Both the position numbers and the translations under genes were made by a program. From Streptomyces sp. GC420 (lineage in GTDB: Bacteria > Actinomycetota > Actinomycetes > Streptomycetales > Streptomycetaceae): a DNA stretch of 64,000 nt. Below the pieces are notes generated by a model. That model was not told the DNA's origin. It saw only the letters and a list, made by a program, of their open reading frames with translations, and ran no database searches. The DNA lies in NCBI RefSeq assembly GCF_009916105.1, contig NZ_JAAAXQ010000003.1:1-64000 (forward strand), in the 5' to 3' direction. This document shows positions 1-7,596 of this stretch, piece by piece (position 1 is the first letter of the stretch; every line of letters starts with the position of its first letter).

Positions 1-2
1 TC

Positions 3-131
3 CCCGCCCCCACCGCGCTCCTCATCCGCCCCGACGGCCATGTCGCCTGGGCCGCTGACGCCGGCGCGCTCGACGCCTCCGCGCTCCGGACCGCCCTCGG
101 CACCTGGTTCGGACCGGCCCTCCAGCGGTGA
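3..131 (+). CDS. FAD-dependent aromatic monooxygenase, C-terminal end only
   Basis: Reading frame 3 is open from the left edge to a TGA at 129-131. The 42 residues end in a pattern of the type ALLIRPDGHVAW ... LRTALGTWFGPAL. This resembles the C-terminal thioredoxin-like tail of class A flavin monooxygenases (the TfdB/PheA-like, anthracycline-hydroxylase group), where 'RPDGHVAW' is a recurrent motif. The catalytic FAD and NADPH motifs lie outside the window, so substrate and pathway cannot be judged. It runs opposite to its neighbour, the serine-hydrolase-like gene, and the two converge with about 85 bases between them. It may belong to the genome flank rather than to the cluster. Confidence 0.5.
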   Translation, partial: PAPTALLIRPDGHVAWAADAGALDASALRTALGTWFGPALQR

Positions 132-216
132 GGCGCCGCCAGAAGTCACCGGTTCACGGCGGCGAACCCCCATGCTCGTCGACAACGGGCATGGAGGTTC
201 AGCCGTCCACCCGGTG

Positions 217-1389
217 TCAGGGAGACGGGGTGCAGTACTCCGCGTTCACGATGGGGAGGATGGTCTCCGCTCCCCAGTTGGCGTTGTAGTCGAGCGTGAG
301 TTGGTGGCGGCCGTCCTCCGTGGTGGCGGCCAGTGTCAGCCACCCCGCCATGCCTCCGTCGTGGTACCAGAGGGTGGTGCCGCAGCCCAGCTCGAACCGT
401 TCGATGCCGAGGCCGTAGGACGCGCCCGGGAAATCGGGGTTGTCGACGGTCGTCTTCATCTCCTTCAACTGCCGCGGCGGCAGCAGCCTCCCGCGCATCA
501 GGGCCCCGTAGAACCGGTTCAGATCCGCCGCGCTGGAGATGATGTCGCCGCTGCCCCAGCCCTGTGACCCGTTCACCTCGGTGACGTCGTCGATCCGGTC
601 CGGCTGTGAGGGGAAGAGCCTGGAGTAGCCGCGGCTGCTCGGCCGGGGCAGACGGACGCCGTTCCCGGGATGGGACGTCGCCTTGAGCCCCAGGGGTCCG
701 ATGATGCGGTCACGCACCTCGTCCTCGTACGATCTGCCGCCGACCTTCTCGACGATCAGCGCGGCCAGGACATCGTTGGTGGTGGAGAAGGAGTGCCTGG
801 CACCGGGCGCGAACAACGGCTCGTGGGAGAGGGCCACCTTCACGCGCTTCTCCGGCGTCAGGGTGTCGTACCGGTGCTGGAGGTAGCCGTCGCCCTCCAG
901 GTACCTCTCGCCGTACGCCTGGTCGGCGAGGTAGTCGAACAGGCCGCTGGTGTGGTTGAGAAGCTGCCGCACGGTGATCTGACGGCCGGCGTTGCCATTG
1001 CCCGACACCAGGCCGGGCAGGTGACGTTCCACGGTGTCGTCGAGACCGAGCCGCTTCTCCGCCTCCATCTGAAGCAGGACCGTCGCCACGAACGTATTGG
1101 TGATACTGCCGACGCGGAACCGGTCGTTCTTACCGCGCGGCGCACCCGTCTTCAGGTTCCCCACGCCCGACGCCGACTTCCAGACCCCGTCGGCGTCGCG
1201 TGCTTCGGCGGTGATACCGGGAACGCCTGCCTGCACGGCCGCGTCCATCGCCAGCTGTGTCGCTCGATGCTCAACCGCCGTGGAGGCCGTGTCCCGCGAC
1301 GCCTGCACGGGACCCGTGAAAGCGGTGACCGCCATCGCAACCACCGCCAGACCGACCACGCCGGTCCTTGATCTCTTCCGTATCGTCAT
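217..1389 (-). CDS. Secreted serine-hydrolase / DD-peptidase-like protein with degenerate active site
   Basis: The protein has 390 aa. It starts with a Sec-type signal peptide (basic MTIRKRSR, hydrophobic core, probable cleavage after GPVQA), so it is exported. The body aligns along its length, from memory, with the class C beta-lactamase-like Streptomyces R61 DD-carboxypeptidase family. The family catalytic triad is SxxK, YxN and HxG. Here the SxxK position reads S-I-T-N (Lys to Asn, codon AAT near 1105), and the YSN position reads F-S-T (Tyr to Phe, Asn to Thr, near 805). Only the last motif, H-D-G, is kept. The general base is therefore missing, and the protein is probably not a normal peptidase. 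It could be a binding protein, an inhibitor-like pseudoenzyme or a decaying gene. The frame is intact. It is divergent from the piperazate synthase gene, with about 240 bases of shared upstream region. Confidence 0.8.
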   Translation of the reverse strand: MTIRKRSRTGVVGLAVVAMAVTAFTGPVQASRDTASTAVEHRATQLAMDAAVQAGVPGITAEARDADGVWKSASGVGNLKTGAPRGKNDRFRVGSITNTFVATVLLQMEAEKRLGLDDTVERHLPGLVSGNGNAGRQITVRQLLNHTSGLFDYLADQAYGERYLEGDGYLQHRYDTLTPEKRVKVALSHEPLFAPGARHSFSTTNDVLAALIVEKVGGRSYEDEVRDRIIGPLGLKATSHPGNGVRLPRPSSRGYSRLFPSQPDRIDDVTEVNGSQGWGSGDIISSAADLNRFYGALMRGRLLPPRQLKEMKTTVDNPDFPGASYGLGIERFELGCGTTLWYHDGGMAGWLTLAATTEDGRHQLTLDYNANWGAETILPIVNAEYCTPSP

Positions 1390-1546
1390 TCCGCACTCCT
1401 GTGAGTCGTCCGTAAGCCGTACTCGTCGACCGCCTGCCCATTTTCCAGAATTTCCCCAGAGGGCCGAATGAAATTTTTACGCACGGCCATCATTCTTTTC
1501 CTTCATTGCGCCGGAGACGGCGACAGGCCATGATGGAGAACCCGAT

Positions 1547-1564
1547 TGTCCCGTCGACAGGACA
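1547..1564. promoter_or_regulatory. Cluster palindrome, copy A
   Basis: TGTCCCGTCGACAGGACA, an 18-bp near-palindrome 63 bases upstream of the piperazate synthase start. It matches the cluster consensus TGTCCCGCCGACGGGACA at 16 of 18 positions. A possible -10 hexamer TAGACT lies about 15 bases downstream. It sits in the shared upstream region of the two divergent genes, but its position favours control of the rightward gene. Confidence 0.6.
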
Positions 1565-1627
1565 CCACGAAGGATTCGTAGACTATTCGCCCCATTCCCC
1601 CAGCGCCTTATGAAAGGTGAGTACTGT

Positions 1628-2272
1628 ATGTTCGTCCCCAGCCAATACCGGGAACCGGATGTTTCATGGATGGTCGACCTGATGCGCGGCAACCCTCTGG
1701 CGCTGATGGTGAGCAACGGAACTCCCGCTGACGGACCGTACGCCACCCACCTTCCGGTCATCACCGATCCTCAGTGGGAAGGGCCGGCCGCCTCGGACTT
1801 GGCCGACATGCCCTTGCTGGGTCACATGAACCGAGCCAATCCGCACTGGGCGACGCTGAACACCGGGTCGATGATCCTGCTGGCGTTCACCGGTCCTCAC
1901 GCTTACGTCTCACCCACCGTCTACGACATCACGCCGGCCGCACCGACATGGAACTTCACCTCGGTGCATGTGCACGGAGTAGTGGAAAAGATCGAGTCGG
2001 CGGAGGAGACACTGGGCGTCGTGCGGGCGACAGTGCAGGCATTCGAGAAGGAATTCGGCGACAGCTGGGACATGAGCGAATCCATCGGCTATTTCCGGAA
2101 GATAGTACCCGGCGTGGGCGCTTTCCGTGTCCGGGTCACCAAAGCCGAGGGAATGTTCAAGCTCAGCCAGGAACAGCGCCCCGAGATTCGCGAACGGGTC
2201 GTCCAGTCGTTCGCCGGGCGCGGATGCACCCGCCACGCGCAGACGGCGGATCTCATGAGCCGCCTGTCGTAG
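1628..2272 (+). CDS. ktzT: Piperazate synthase, KtzT-type (PaiB-like fold)
   Basis: The 214-aa protein belongs to the PaiB / 'FMN-binding negative regulator' fold family. Members of this family in piperazate-containing NRPS clusters (KtzT type) are haem enzymes that close the N-N bond of L-N5-hydroxyornithine to give L-piperazic acid. Visible family segments are the N-terminal MFVPSQYREPD, the central GHMNRANPHW, the AYVSPTVY and TWNFTSVHVHG stretches, and the C-terminal GMFKLSQEQ. The ATG at 1628 is preferred over the in-frame ATG at 1610 because AAGGTGAG lies seven bases before it and homologues begin at MFVP. The substrate would come from the ornithine N-hydroxylase gene at 13935-15293. 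A cluster palindrome lies upstream and a strong hairpin follows the stop. A transcription-factor role is less likely given this context. Confidence 0.85.
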   Translation: MFVPSQYREPDVSWMVDLMRGNPLALMVSNGTPADGPYATHLPVITDPQWEGPAASDLADMPLLGHMNRANPHWATLNTGSMILLAFTGPHAYVSPTVYDITPAAPTWNFTSVHVHGVVEKIESAEETLGVVRATVQAFEKEFGDSWDMSESIGYFRKIVPGVGAFRVRVTKAEGMFKLSQEQRPEIRERVVQSFAGRGCTRHAQTADLMSRLS

Positions 2273-2290
2273 CGGTCTTTCCGGTGTTCC

Positions 2291-2320
2291 GGGGTCCGCA
2301 CCCCAAGGGGTGCGGACCCC
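2291..2320. terminator. Bidirectional hairpin terminator
   Basis: Two perfect 14-base arms (GGGGTCCGCACCCC and its complement) are separated by AA. They lie between the stops of the convergent piperazate synthase and LmbU-family genes. The position and symmetry fit a shared terminator. There is no U-tract, which is usual in streptomycetes. Confidence 0.85.
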
Positions 2321-2327
2321 GCAACTT

Positions 2328-3053
2328 TCACTGCGCCGGACGGACACCGAGGTGTGCCTCCAACGCGCTCGCCGTACGGGCAGGCGGCCGGTCCACCTCT
2401 TCGAGCAGCTGCTTGGCGGCGGCGTCGAGCGTGGCCGTCACCCACTCCCCCAACTCGGCGCCGGCATGGGCCGCCGCCTTGTGCCACCACTGGAGCCGGT
2501 TGTCGGGCACGGCGAGCCGACGCATCGTCGCCACGGCGCTCGTCCGCTGTGAGGTGCCCTCGCGCTCCGCCCGAATGGCATCGCGCAGTTGTTTGGTGTT
2601 CCACTTCATCCGCTCGGCACGATCGAGCCACGTCTCCTGCTCGTCGACGGGCAGGGACGCCAGTTCCGCGTGGTGCTGGAAACTGAGCGCGGGCCGCCGC
2701 CGGTGCAGTTCGAACCGCCGGGAGACCCAGGCGTAGTTGCGCAGCGTCTGGTACTGGAGGCCGGCCGCGCGAATACCGCGGTCATAGCGGTCGGCGTATT
2801 GGTCCTTGCCGTAGATGAGCCAGTCCCCGAGCCACCAGGACGAGGAGTTGAGCAGCCCGGAAAGCTGACGCCCGGCGCGCTCCCACTCTTCGAAGGAGAG
2901 TCCTACGGGTATGTGCAGCCCCACCTTTGTAGTCAGTACCTGGTCGCGCCGCGACTCCGCCCCGGAAGTCTTCCGGGTCCTCGACATGGTCTCTGTGGTC
3001 TTGCCGAATATGAGCGCCTTGGAGTCTCTGTGTTCCTCGGCCTGATTCGTCAT
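2328..3053 (-). CDS. LmbU-family transcriptional regulator
   Basis: The 241-aa protein resembles the LmbU family, DNA-binding regulators found in actinomycete antibiotic clusters (the lincomycin LmbU and novobiocin NovE type). The recognisable core runs from VGLHIPVGLSFEEW through SSWWLGDWLIYGKDQYADRYD to the LRNYAWVSRRFE block. It is followed by a helical C-terminal half with RAERMKWNTKQLRDAIRA. The chosen ATG at 3053 has GGAGG four bases upstream; a longer open frame reaching 3284 has no such site and no family similarity. No TTA codon was seen. It is the only clear pathway-type regulator in the window, so it is the prime candidate for binding the six palindromes described here. One palindrome contains CGCCGGCG, which I recall as the reported LmbU target. 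That link is inference. Confidence 0.8.
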   Translation of the reverse strand: MTNQAEEHRDSKALIFGKTTETMSRTRKTSGAESRRDQVLTTKVGLHIPVGLSFEEWERAGRQLSGLLNSSSWWLGDWLIYGKDQYADRYDRGIRAAGLQYQTLRNYAWVSRRFELHRRRPALSFQHHAELASLPVDEQETWLDRAERMKWNTKQLRDAIRAEREGTSQRTSAVATMRRLAVPDNRLQWWHKAAAHAGAELGEWVTATLDAAAKQLLEEVDRPPARTASALEAHLGVRPAQ

Positions 3054-3743
3054 CACGCCTCCGTGGCAACGCGCGTATAAACCGGACCGTTCGCGATGGC
3101 TTCCCATCAAATACAGAAAGCGTTCACCCCCGTTCTTTGCGCAGGCATGCCCAGGGCAGCGACCACCGCTCGCAGATATATTCGGATGACCCGAACGAAC
3201 CGGCCAATGCACGGTTTCCTGTCGAGGTCGAGATGGCCGACCGCCGCGCTCCCGAGTAGATCCCGACAATGATGCCCAGTTCAAGGATCTTGGCGCCGTC
3301 GAACACTACTTTGCAGAGTTCGAACCTCTTAATGAAATCTTAGCGCCCCAGTTCGCTGAATGGCGTGATTTGAGGGGATACTCAGAGCCTGCAACGCTCT
3401 AAGTCGGCCACGTCGAGTGCCACCGCCAATCGCCCCACCGAAACCGAATCGCCCCGCATCCTTGCAGGTCATAGCCTTATGACCGCAACACTCGAACACC
3501 GCGGCCGAGGGCGGGATGAGCCACCCGCGCAAGAAAGCAAGGGTCCCACCCGAGAAGACATGAGCGGAATCCAGCCATTATCCTGTCGCCTCGCGCTCCG
3601 GGGCTTGGGCTGCGTTCTGGGAAGTGGTGTACGGGCTCCCACCCGAACCGGGCGTATGCCCCGGCGTCGGAGTGGGTGCCCGGATATGAGAACGGCCACC
3701 GGCTGATCTTCGAGATGTCGAAGGCTCGAAGGAGATCAGCACG
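3054..3743. other. Long non-coding stretch upstream of the regulator
   Basis: About 690 bases without a convincing gene. It contains the presumed promoter of the LmbU-family gene and is more AT-rich around 3300-3370 than the surroundings. Short open frames here (for example 3477-3773 on the minus strand) show no family resemblance. An imperfect inverted pair, GCTGATCT/AGATCAGC, near 3701-3740 lies directly before the IS256-type fragment and may be part of that element's end. Confidence 0.5.
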
Positions 3744-3821
3744 ATGACCGCACCAGACTGTCTGCCCCTGCACACCATCGCGGAAGACAACCTCGCCGCA
3801 GCGAGTCCCGATCTGCTGCGC
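3744..3821 (+). pseudogene. IS256-family transposase, N-terminal fragment
   Basis: An ATG with AAGGAG eleven bases upstream opens a 26-codon stretch (MTAPDCLPLHTIAEDN, then LAAASPDLLR). It resembles the N-terminus of actinomycete IS256-type (Mutator) transposases, where 'ASPDLLRAMVKTF' is typical. Similarity stops exactly after SPDLLR at 3821. From there the sequence is the C-terminal end of an IS3-family transposase on the opposite strand. The gene is therefore truncated, apparently by insertion of or recombination with the IS3-type element. Confidence 0.55.
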
Positions 3822-4435
3822 GGTTCAGGCGGCCTCCACTGTCTGAAGGGTGACTTGGTAGCCGAGTTGGTTGAGCCGGCTCACCAGGCGTCGGCTCTGC
3901 CGGGCGCGGGTGTGCTGGTGGTGGCAGGCGGTTTCGCACTCGGCCGGTGATACATGGCCGAGAGCCCCGTGGAGTCGGCGGTGGTTGTACCAGTCGATCC
4001 ACTCGGCGGTGGCCGACTCGACGTCCGTGAAGTTCTTCCACGGCCCACGGCGGTTGATCAGCTCGGTCCTGAACAGACCGATGGTGGACTCGGCGAGGGC
4101 GTTGTCATACGCATTGGCGACACTGCCGGTCGAGGGGAGCCGGCCTGAGCCAGGCGCTCGGTGAAGGCGGTCGAGGTGTACTGCCCGCGTCCGAGTGGTG
4201 TACCAAACCCCCGGCCATTCGGCCGGTAGCCGCGCTGCCGCAAGGCTTGCTCGACCGCGTCCGGGACCAGGCTCGTGTGCCTGCTCATCGATGCCTTCCA
4301 CCTCAGGATCCGCCGGGAGAAGGCATCAACGCAGAACGCAACGCAGACGGTGCCGGCCCAACAGGGCACGTAGGTGAAGTCCGCTGCCCACAGCCGGTCC
4401 CGGCCTGCCGCATGGAAGTCGGATCAGCGCGGCGG
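3822..4435 (-). pseudogene. IS3-family transposase (OrfB, rve domain) remnant, frameshifted
   Basis: Read leftward, the first part carries SDFHAAGRDRLWAADFTYV with the first catalytic Asp of the DDE integrase fold, then CVAFCVDAFSRRILRW. After a frameshift near 4135 the similarity continues as SVANAYDNALAESTIGLFRTEL (contains the catalytic Glu) and EWIDWYNHRRLHGALGHVSP, ending at a TGA at 3825. Family OrfB proteins are about 280-300 aa. Here the N-terminal third and OrfA are missing, a TGA interrupts the frame at the upstream end, and the reading frame is broken. The element cannot transpose on its own. It abuts the IS256 fragment and marks a former insertion hot spot at the cluster margin. 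Confidence 0.8.
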
Positions 4436-4651
4436 TCGGGGGGGCGAGTTCCACTGGGCAGGCGTGGACGCATCCTTCCAAGGACCAGTGCCCTCTACCG
4501 AACCCGGAACGGTTCATCATCGAGTGTCCGTCGATACACCATTTCCGCGGACGTGACCTGGCTATGTGTCGGTCGAGGCGCCAAGGCCGGCTCAGGCAAC
4601 GCCAAAGCAAGCCGGAGAGAGTGACACCGCGCTGAGGTGCGCCCTAGACTT

Positions 4652-4681
4652 CTCCCCCAACGCTCAGTAACGTCGGGGGAG
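4652..4681 (+). promoter_or_regulatory. Hairpin sequestering the Shine-Dalgarno of the IS701-type gene
   Basis: The arms CTCCCCCAACG and CGTCGGGGGAG (one mismatch) enclose an 8-base loop. The right arm contains GGGGGAG, the only plausible ribosome-binding site for the ATG at 4693. In a read-through transcript the hairpin would hide the site, a form of translational restraint known for several insertion-sequence transposases. Confidence 0.45.
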
Positions 4682-4692
4682 TTATTAGCGGC

Positions 4693-5994
4693 ATGGATAC
4701 GGTCCAATCGGATGGCTCGTCGTCTTCACGCCACGCGACTTGCGCCGACGATCCCGAGTTAGCCCTGGACCTATACAGCAGAACGATCTTCAAGAGCCTG
4801 CGCCGAACCGATCAACGCAAGTGGGCACATGCCTATCTGAGAGGTCTGCTCGTCACATCGGGCAAGAAGTCGGTGCGCCGAATCGCCACCGCGATCTCCC
4901 GCGACCCGTCCGTCGTGCAGTCGCTGCGCCAGTTCGTCAGTCTCAGCCCGTGGGACTTCGACGAGGTCATGGCGGAACTCACCCACTGGGTGACGCAGCA
5001 TCGCCCCGCCGCTGTCTGGTCCATCGGCCGGGCTGTTCTGCCCAAGCGCGGTGACCGGTCCGTGGGTGTCCATCGCTACTTCGACCTGTCCTCGGGCCGT
5101 ACGCTGAACTGCCAGCTGGGGCTGGGGGCCTTCCTGTGCGTGGACGGCGCTCAAGTTCCCGTCGACTGGTGCCTGCACTTGCCGACGACCTGGACACGGG
5201 AACCCGACCGCCGCGCGGAGGCCCGCATACCGGAATCCGAGCAGTACCGGCCGCTGTGGGCGCAAGCACTCCGACTCGTCGAACGGCTGTCGGCTCGCAC
5301 GGGCTCCTCGTCCTCCGTCGTCCTCGTCGACATGAGCGACGAACCCGACGTGGGGTATCTGCTGCACGGACTCACCAAGCGCCGCCGCGATTTCGTCGTC
5401 GCCGTGCCGCCGCACCTGGCGGTGCTGCCCGCGGGCGAGAAGGCCCCGGCGCCGGTGAGCGCGAGGACCCTGGTCCACGCGCGGAGCCAGGGGACGGCCG
5501 TCGTCTCCCTGCCGGACGGACAACAGCCCAGCACACCATTCCAGACGTCGCTCGTTCATCTGCCAGGCAGCTCCCAGGGGCGCTCCCCCGGCCCTCTCTA
5601 CCGGCTCTTCACCGAGGTGGGCCGCAACTGTCCCCGCCCACTGTGGCTTACCAGCCTCGCCCACCACGCCGTCGCGGAGGTCGGCTCGATCGCCGCGTTC
5701 CAGAGCGGGACGGCGGCCGTGATCGGTTCAATGGAGCAGGACTTCGGGCTGCTGGACTTCGAGGGCCGGTCGTTCCCCGGCTGGTACCACCACATGGCCC
5801 TCGTCTCCGCCGCGTACGCCTTCCAGCGCCTGCACGGGCTCACCTCCGTGGCGTCACGCTCACGGCACAGCCAGTGCCACAGCCTCGCGGCGCGCGACTT
5901 CTGCCCCATCGGGGGGCCGGTTCCGGACGCGAGGACGACGACCGGGCGGGCGACGGAAGAGCCGAAGATTGCGAGTCCTGATCCGTCGGCATGA
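4693..5994 (+). CDS. IS701-type transposase homologue, probably catalytically degenerate
   Basis: The 433-aa protein has the layout of IS701/IS4-group DDE transposases: an N-terminal helical part, then LPKRGDRSVGVHRYF and the central LNCQLGLGAFLCVDGAQVPV. In typical members the first catalytic Asp lies in a VDDTGFPKKG-like motif. The aligned segment here reads SIGRAVLPKRG, so the Asp pair is Gly-Arg. A later Asp (VVLVDMSDEPD) may survive. No terminal inverted repeats or second IS gene are visible around it. It has a TTA leucine codon at codon 23 (4759-4761), so expression may depend on bldA tRNA. Related intact but degenerate IS701-like genes recur in actinomycete NRPS/PKS clusters, so a co-opted DNA-binding role is possible. 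This is inference. Confidence 0.65.
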   Translation: MDTVQSDGSSSSRHATCADDPELALDLYSRTIFKSLRRTDQRKWAHAYLRGLLVTSGKKSVRRIATAISRDPSVVQSLRQFVSLSPWDFDEVMAELTHWVTQHRPAAVWSIGRAVLPKRGDRSVGVHRYFDLSSGRTLNCQLGLGAFLCVDGAQVPVDWCLHLPTTWTREPDRRAEARIPESEQYRPLWAQALRLVERLSARTGSSSSVVLVDMSDEPDVGYLLHGLTKRRRDFVVAVPPHLAVLPAGEKAPAPVSARTLVHARSQGTAVVSLPDGQQPSTPFQTSLVHLPGSSQGRSPGPLYRLFTEVGRNCPRPLWLTSLAHHAVAEVGSIAAFQSGTAAVIGSMEQDFGLLDFEGRSFPGWYHHMALVSAAYAFQRLHGLTSVASRSRHSQCHSLAARDFCPIGGPVPDARTTTGRATEEPKIASPDPSA

Positions 5995-6058
5995 GAGCAC
6001 TTTCCTCGTGCAGGCTACAGGGGCGCGGCCGAGGGCTGTGGTTTCCGCCGCGTGGGGC

Positions 6059-6076
6059 TGTCCCGCCGGCGGGACA
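6059..6076. promoter_or_regulatory. Cluster palindrome, copy B (perfect)
   Basis: TGTCCCGCCGGCGGGACA, a perfect 18-bp palindrome and the only copy whose centre is CGCCGGCG. It lies in the 300-base gap between the IS701-type gene and the methyltransferase, 219 bases before the methyltransferase start. The rest of the gap (5995-6294) holds no gene that I can see. Confidence 0.65.
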
Positions 6077-6294
6077 GCGGCTCGCCATCCCGGCGCCGGC
6101 GTTGTCTTGTCCGGCTGACCCGCTTCCGTGAACGTAGAGATAATTAAACAGCGTTAGAAGCTCGGCGGAATGAGCGGACGGCCAATGAAATCCTCAGGGC
6201 TCGTTTCCGGTCAGCGAATTGTGGCTTACTCGCCATTGTCACGCGGAACGGTCATCTGTACCGTCCTATTCAGTGATTCGAGTCGAGGAGGAAC

Positions 6295-7032
6295 ATGGAC
6301 GACGACGTCACCGAAGGCCTGCTACCAGTGCTTCCAGAGCTCAGTCGCCTGCTACCAGACCTACGCGGAATGGACATCACAAGCCTGCTGACCGACTATG
6401 CGCGCATGGCAAAGATCGTGTCAGTGGTAGACGCCGCCCGATTCCTGGAAGAGCATTTCGCGTCGGCGCAGAACCTCGGTGGCCGGGAGAACCTCCTTCG
6501 GCATGCCTGCCTCTCGGTGAGGATAGACGGCGACGTGCTGGAGTTCGGTGTGATGGGTGGGCAGACATTGGCCATCCTCTGTGAGGAGTTCGAGGATCGC
6601 ACTGTGCACGGGTTCGACTCCTTCAAGGGGTTGCCCGAGGACTGGACCCACGACAGTCCGGTCGGCACCTACAGCACCGAGGGGAGGCTACCGACCGGCC
6701 TTCCGTCCAATGCAAAGCTCCACGTCGGCTTGTTCGAGGACACGCTGCCCAAGTACCTGGCCGGCAACGACGAGCCGGTTGCTCTCCTGCACATTGACTC
6801 GGACCTGTACTCCAGCGCCCACACGGCCCTGTTCGGACTTGCCCCACGGCTGCGGGCGGGGTCGATCATCGTTTTCGACGAGTTCCTCAACTACCCCGGC
6901 TGGCGCCAGCACGAGTACCGCGCCTTGATGGAGTTCGTCGACGCGTTCGACGTCAAGTTTCGCTACTTCTCTTTCGCATCGAGCTATCTGTCCGTCGCAG
7001 TGCAGCTGGACTCTGCGCCCAAGGTCAGCTGA
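6295..7032 (+). CDS. TylF/MycF-like SAM- and metal-dependent O-methyltransferase
   Basis: The 245-aa protein fits the macrocin O-methyltransferase (TylF) family. It shows the SAM-binding LEFGVMGGQT near residue 83, the HGFDSFKGLPEDW loop, a probable metal/substrate Asp in LLHIDSDLYSS near residue 163, and FDEFLNYPGW. Family members methylate sugar hydroxyls in macrolides; relatives in NRPS clusters methylate hydroxyls of amino acids. The ATG at 6295 follows GGAGGA. Nothing in the window makes a deoxysugar, so a peptide or amino-acid hydroxyl (for example O-methylserine, known in azinothricin) is a reasonable but unproven substrate. It is a single gene on the plus strand with a cluster palindrome upstream. 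Confidence 0.75.
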   Translation: MDDDVTEGLLPVLPELSRLLPDLRGMDITSLLTDYARMAKIVSVVDAARFLEEHFASAQNLGGRENLLRHACLSVRIDGDVLEFGVMGGQTLAILCEEFEDRTVHGFDSFKGLPEDWTHDSPVGTYSTEGRLPTGLPSNAKLHVGLFEDTLPKYLAGNDEPVALLHIDSDLYSSAHTALFGLAPRLRAGSIIVFDEFLNYPGWRQHEYRALMEFVDAFDVKFRYFSFASSYLSVAVQLDSAPKVS

Positions 7033-7596
7033 CTTGCGCAAGCGATATCGTGGGGCCGGTTGGTGAGGCGGGGTCACGGTCGCCGACGCCACGGGCGGGG
7101 TCGTGCGGCAGTACGCGATCGTATGAGCCCGGCCGGCTGAGGTCTCGCCTCTTCAATCAGCAACGCTTCCGTTCACGGGACTTCCGCTCCGCAACGAGGG
7201 GCGCAGAGCTGGTTCCGAACAGCCCGCCGCTTCGAACACGACGCCTCGAGCCGCCCGATCCCGATGGTCGATGACGTGTCACACGCCCGGGCACCGCCGC
7301 ACCGACCAGGCTGCGGGCCGCTGCTGCGCACCCGCGAAGACCGCCGACCGGCGAACGCATGCTCCGGGCCGCCGTCCACAGCTCGTCCCGCCCCGGGGCG
7401 GCCTCCTCCCGACCGCCCTGGAGTGCGCTGCCGGCGGTGGCTGACGCGAGCTCCGCCCGCGGCTTGCTTGGGCACGGTCACCGTCGAGCAGGCGTTTCCT
7501 GAGCCCGCATTGTTGCCGGACCGTCCTCCTGGCGTCAGCCCCGACTCTTGATGGGCGAGTTGACGTGGGCGGATGCCCGCCGGCCCTCTTGCCTCG
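7033..7596. other. Gap between convergent genes, no gene seen
   Basis: About 560 bases between the stops of the methyltransferase and the aminotransferase. Open frames here (for example 7173-7628 minus) have no recognisable domain and look like chance frames in GC-rich DNA. I see no strong hairpin terminator and no cluster palindrome. Confidence 0.5.

Noticed and set aside
1628-2272. Annotation as an FMN-binding (PaiB) transcriptional regulator
   Set aside because: KtzT-type segments and the presence of an ornithine N-hydroxylase and piperazate-like A domains make piperazate synthase the better call.
3477-3773. Short minus-strand open frame before the IS256 fragment
   Set aside because: No family resemblance, no ribosome site, and it overlaps the insertion-sequence end. 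It is probably chance.
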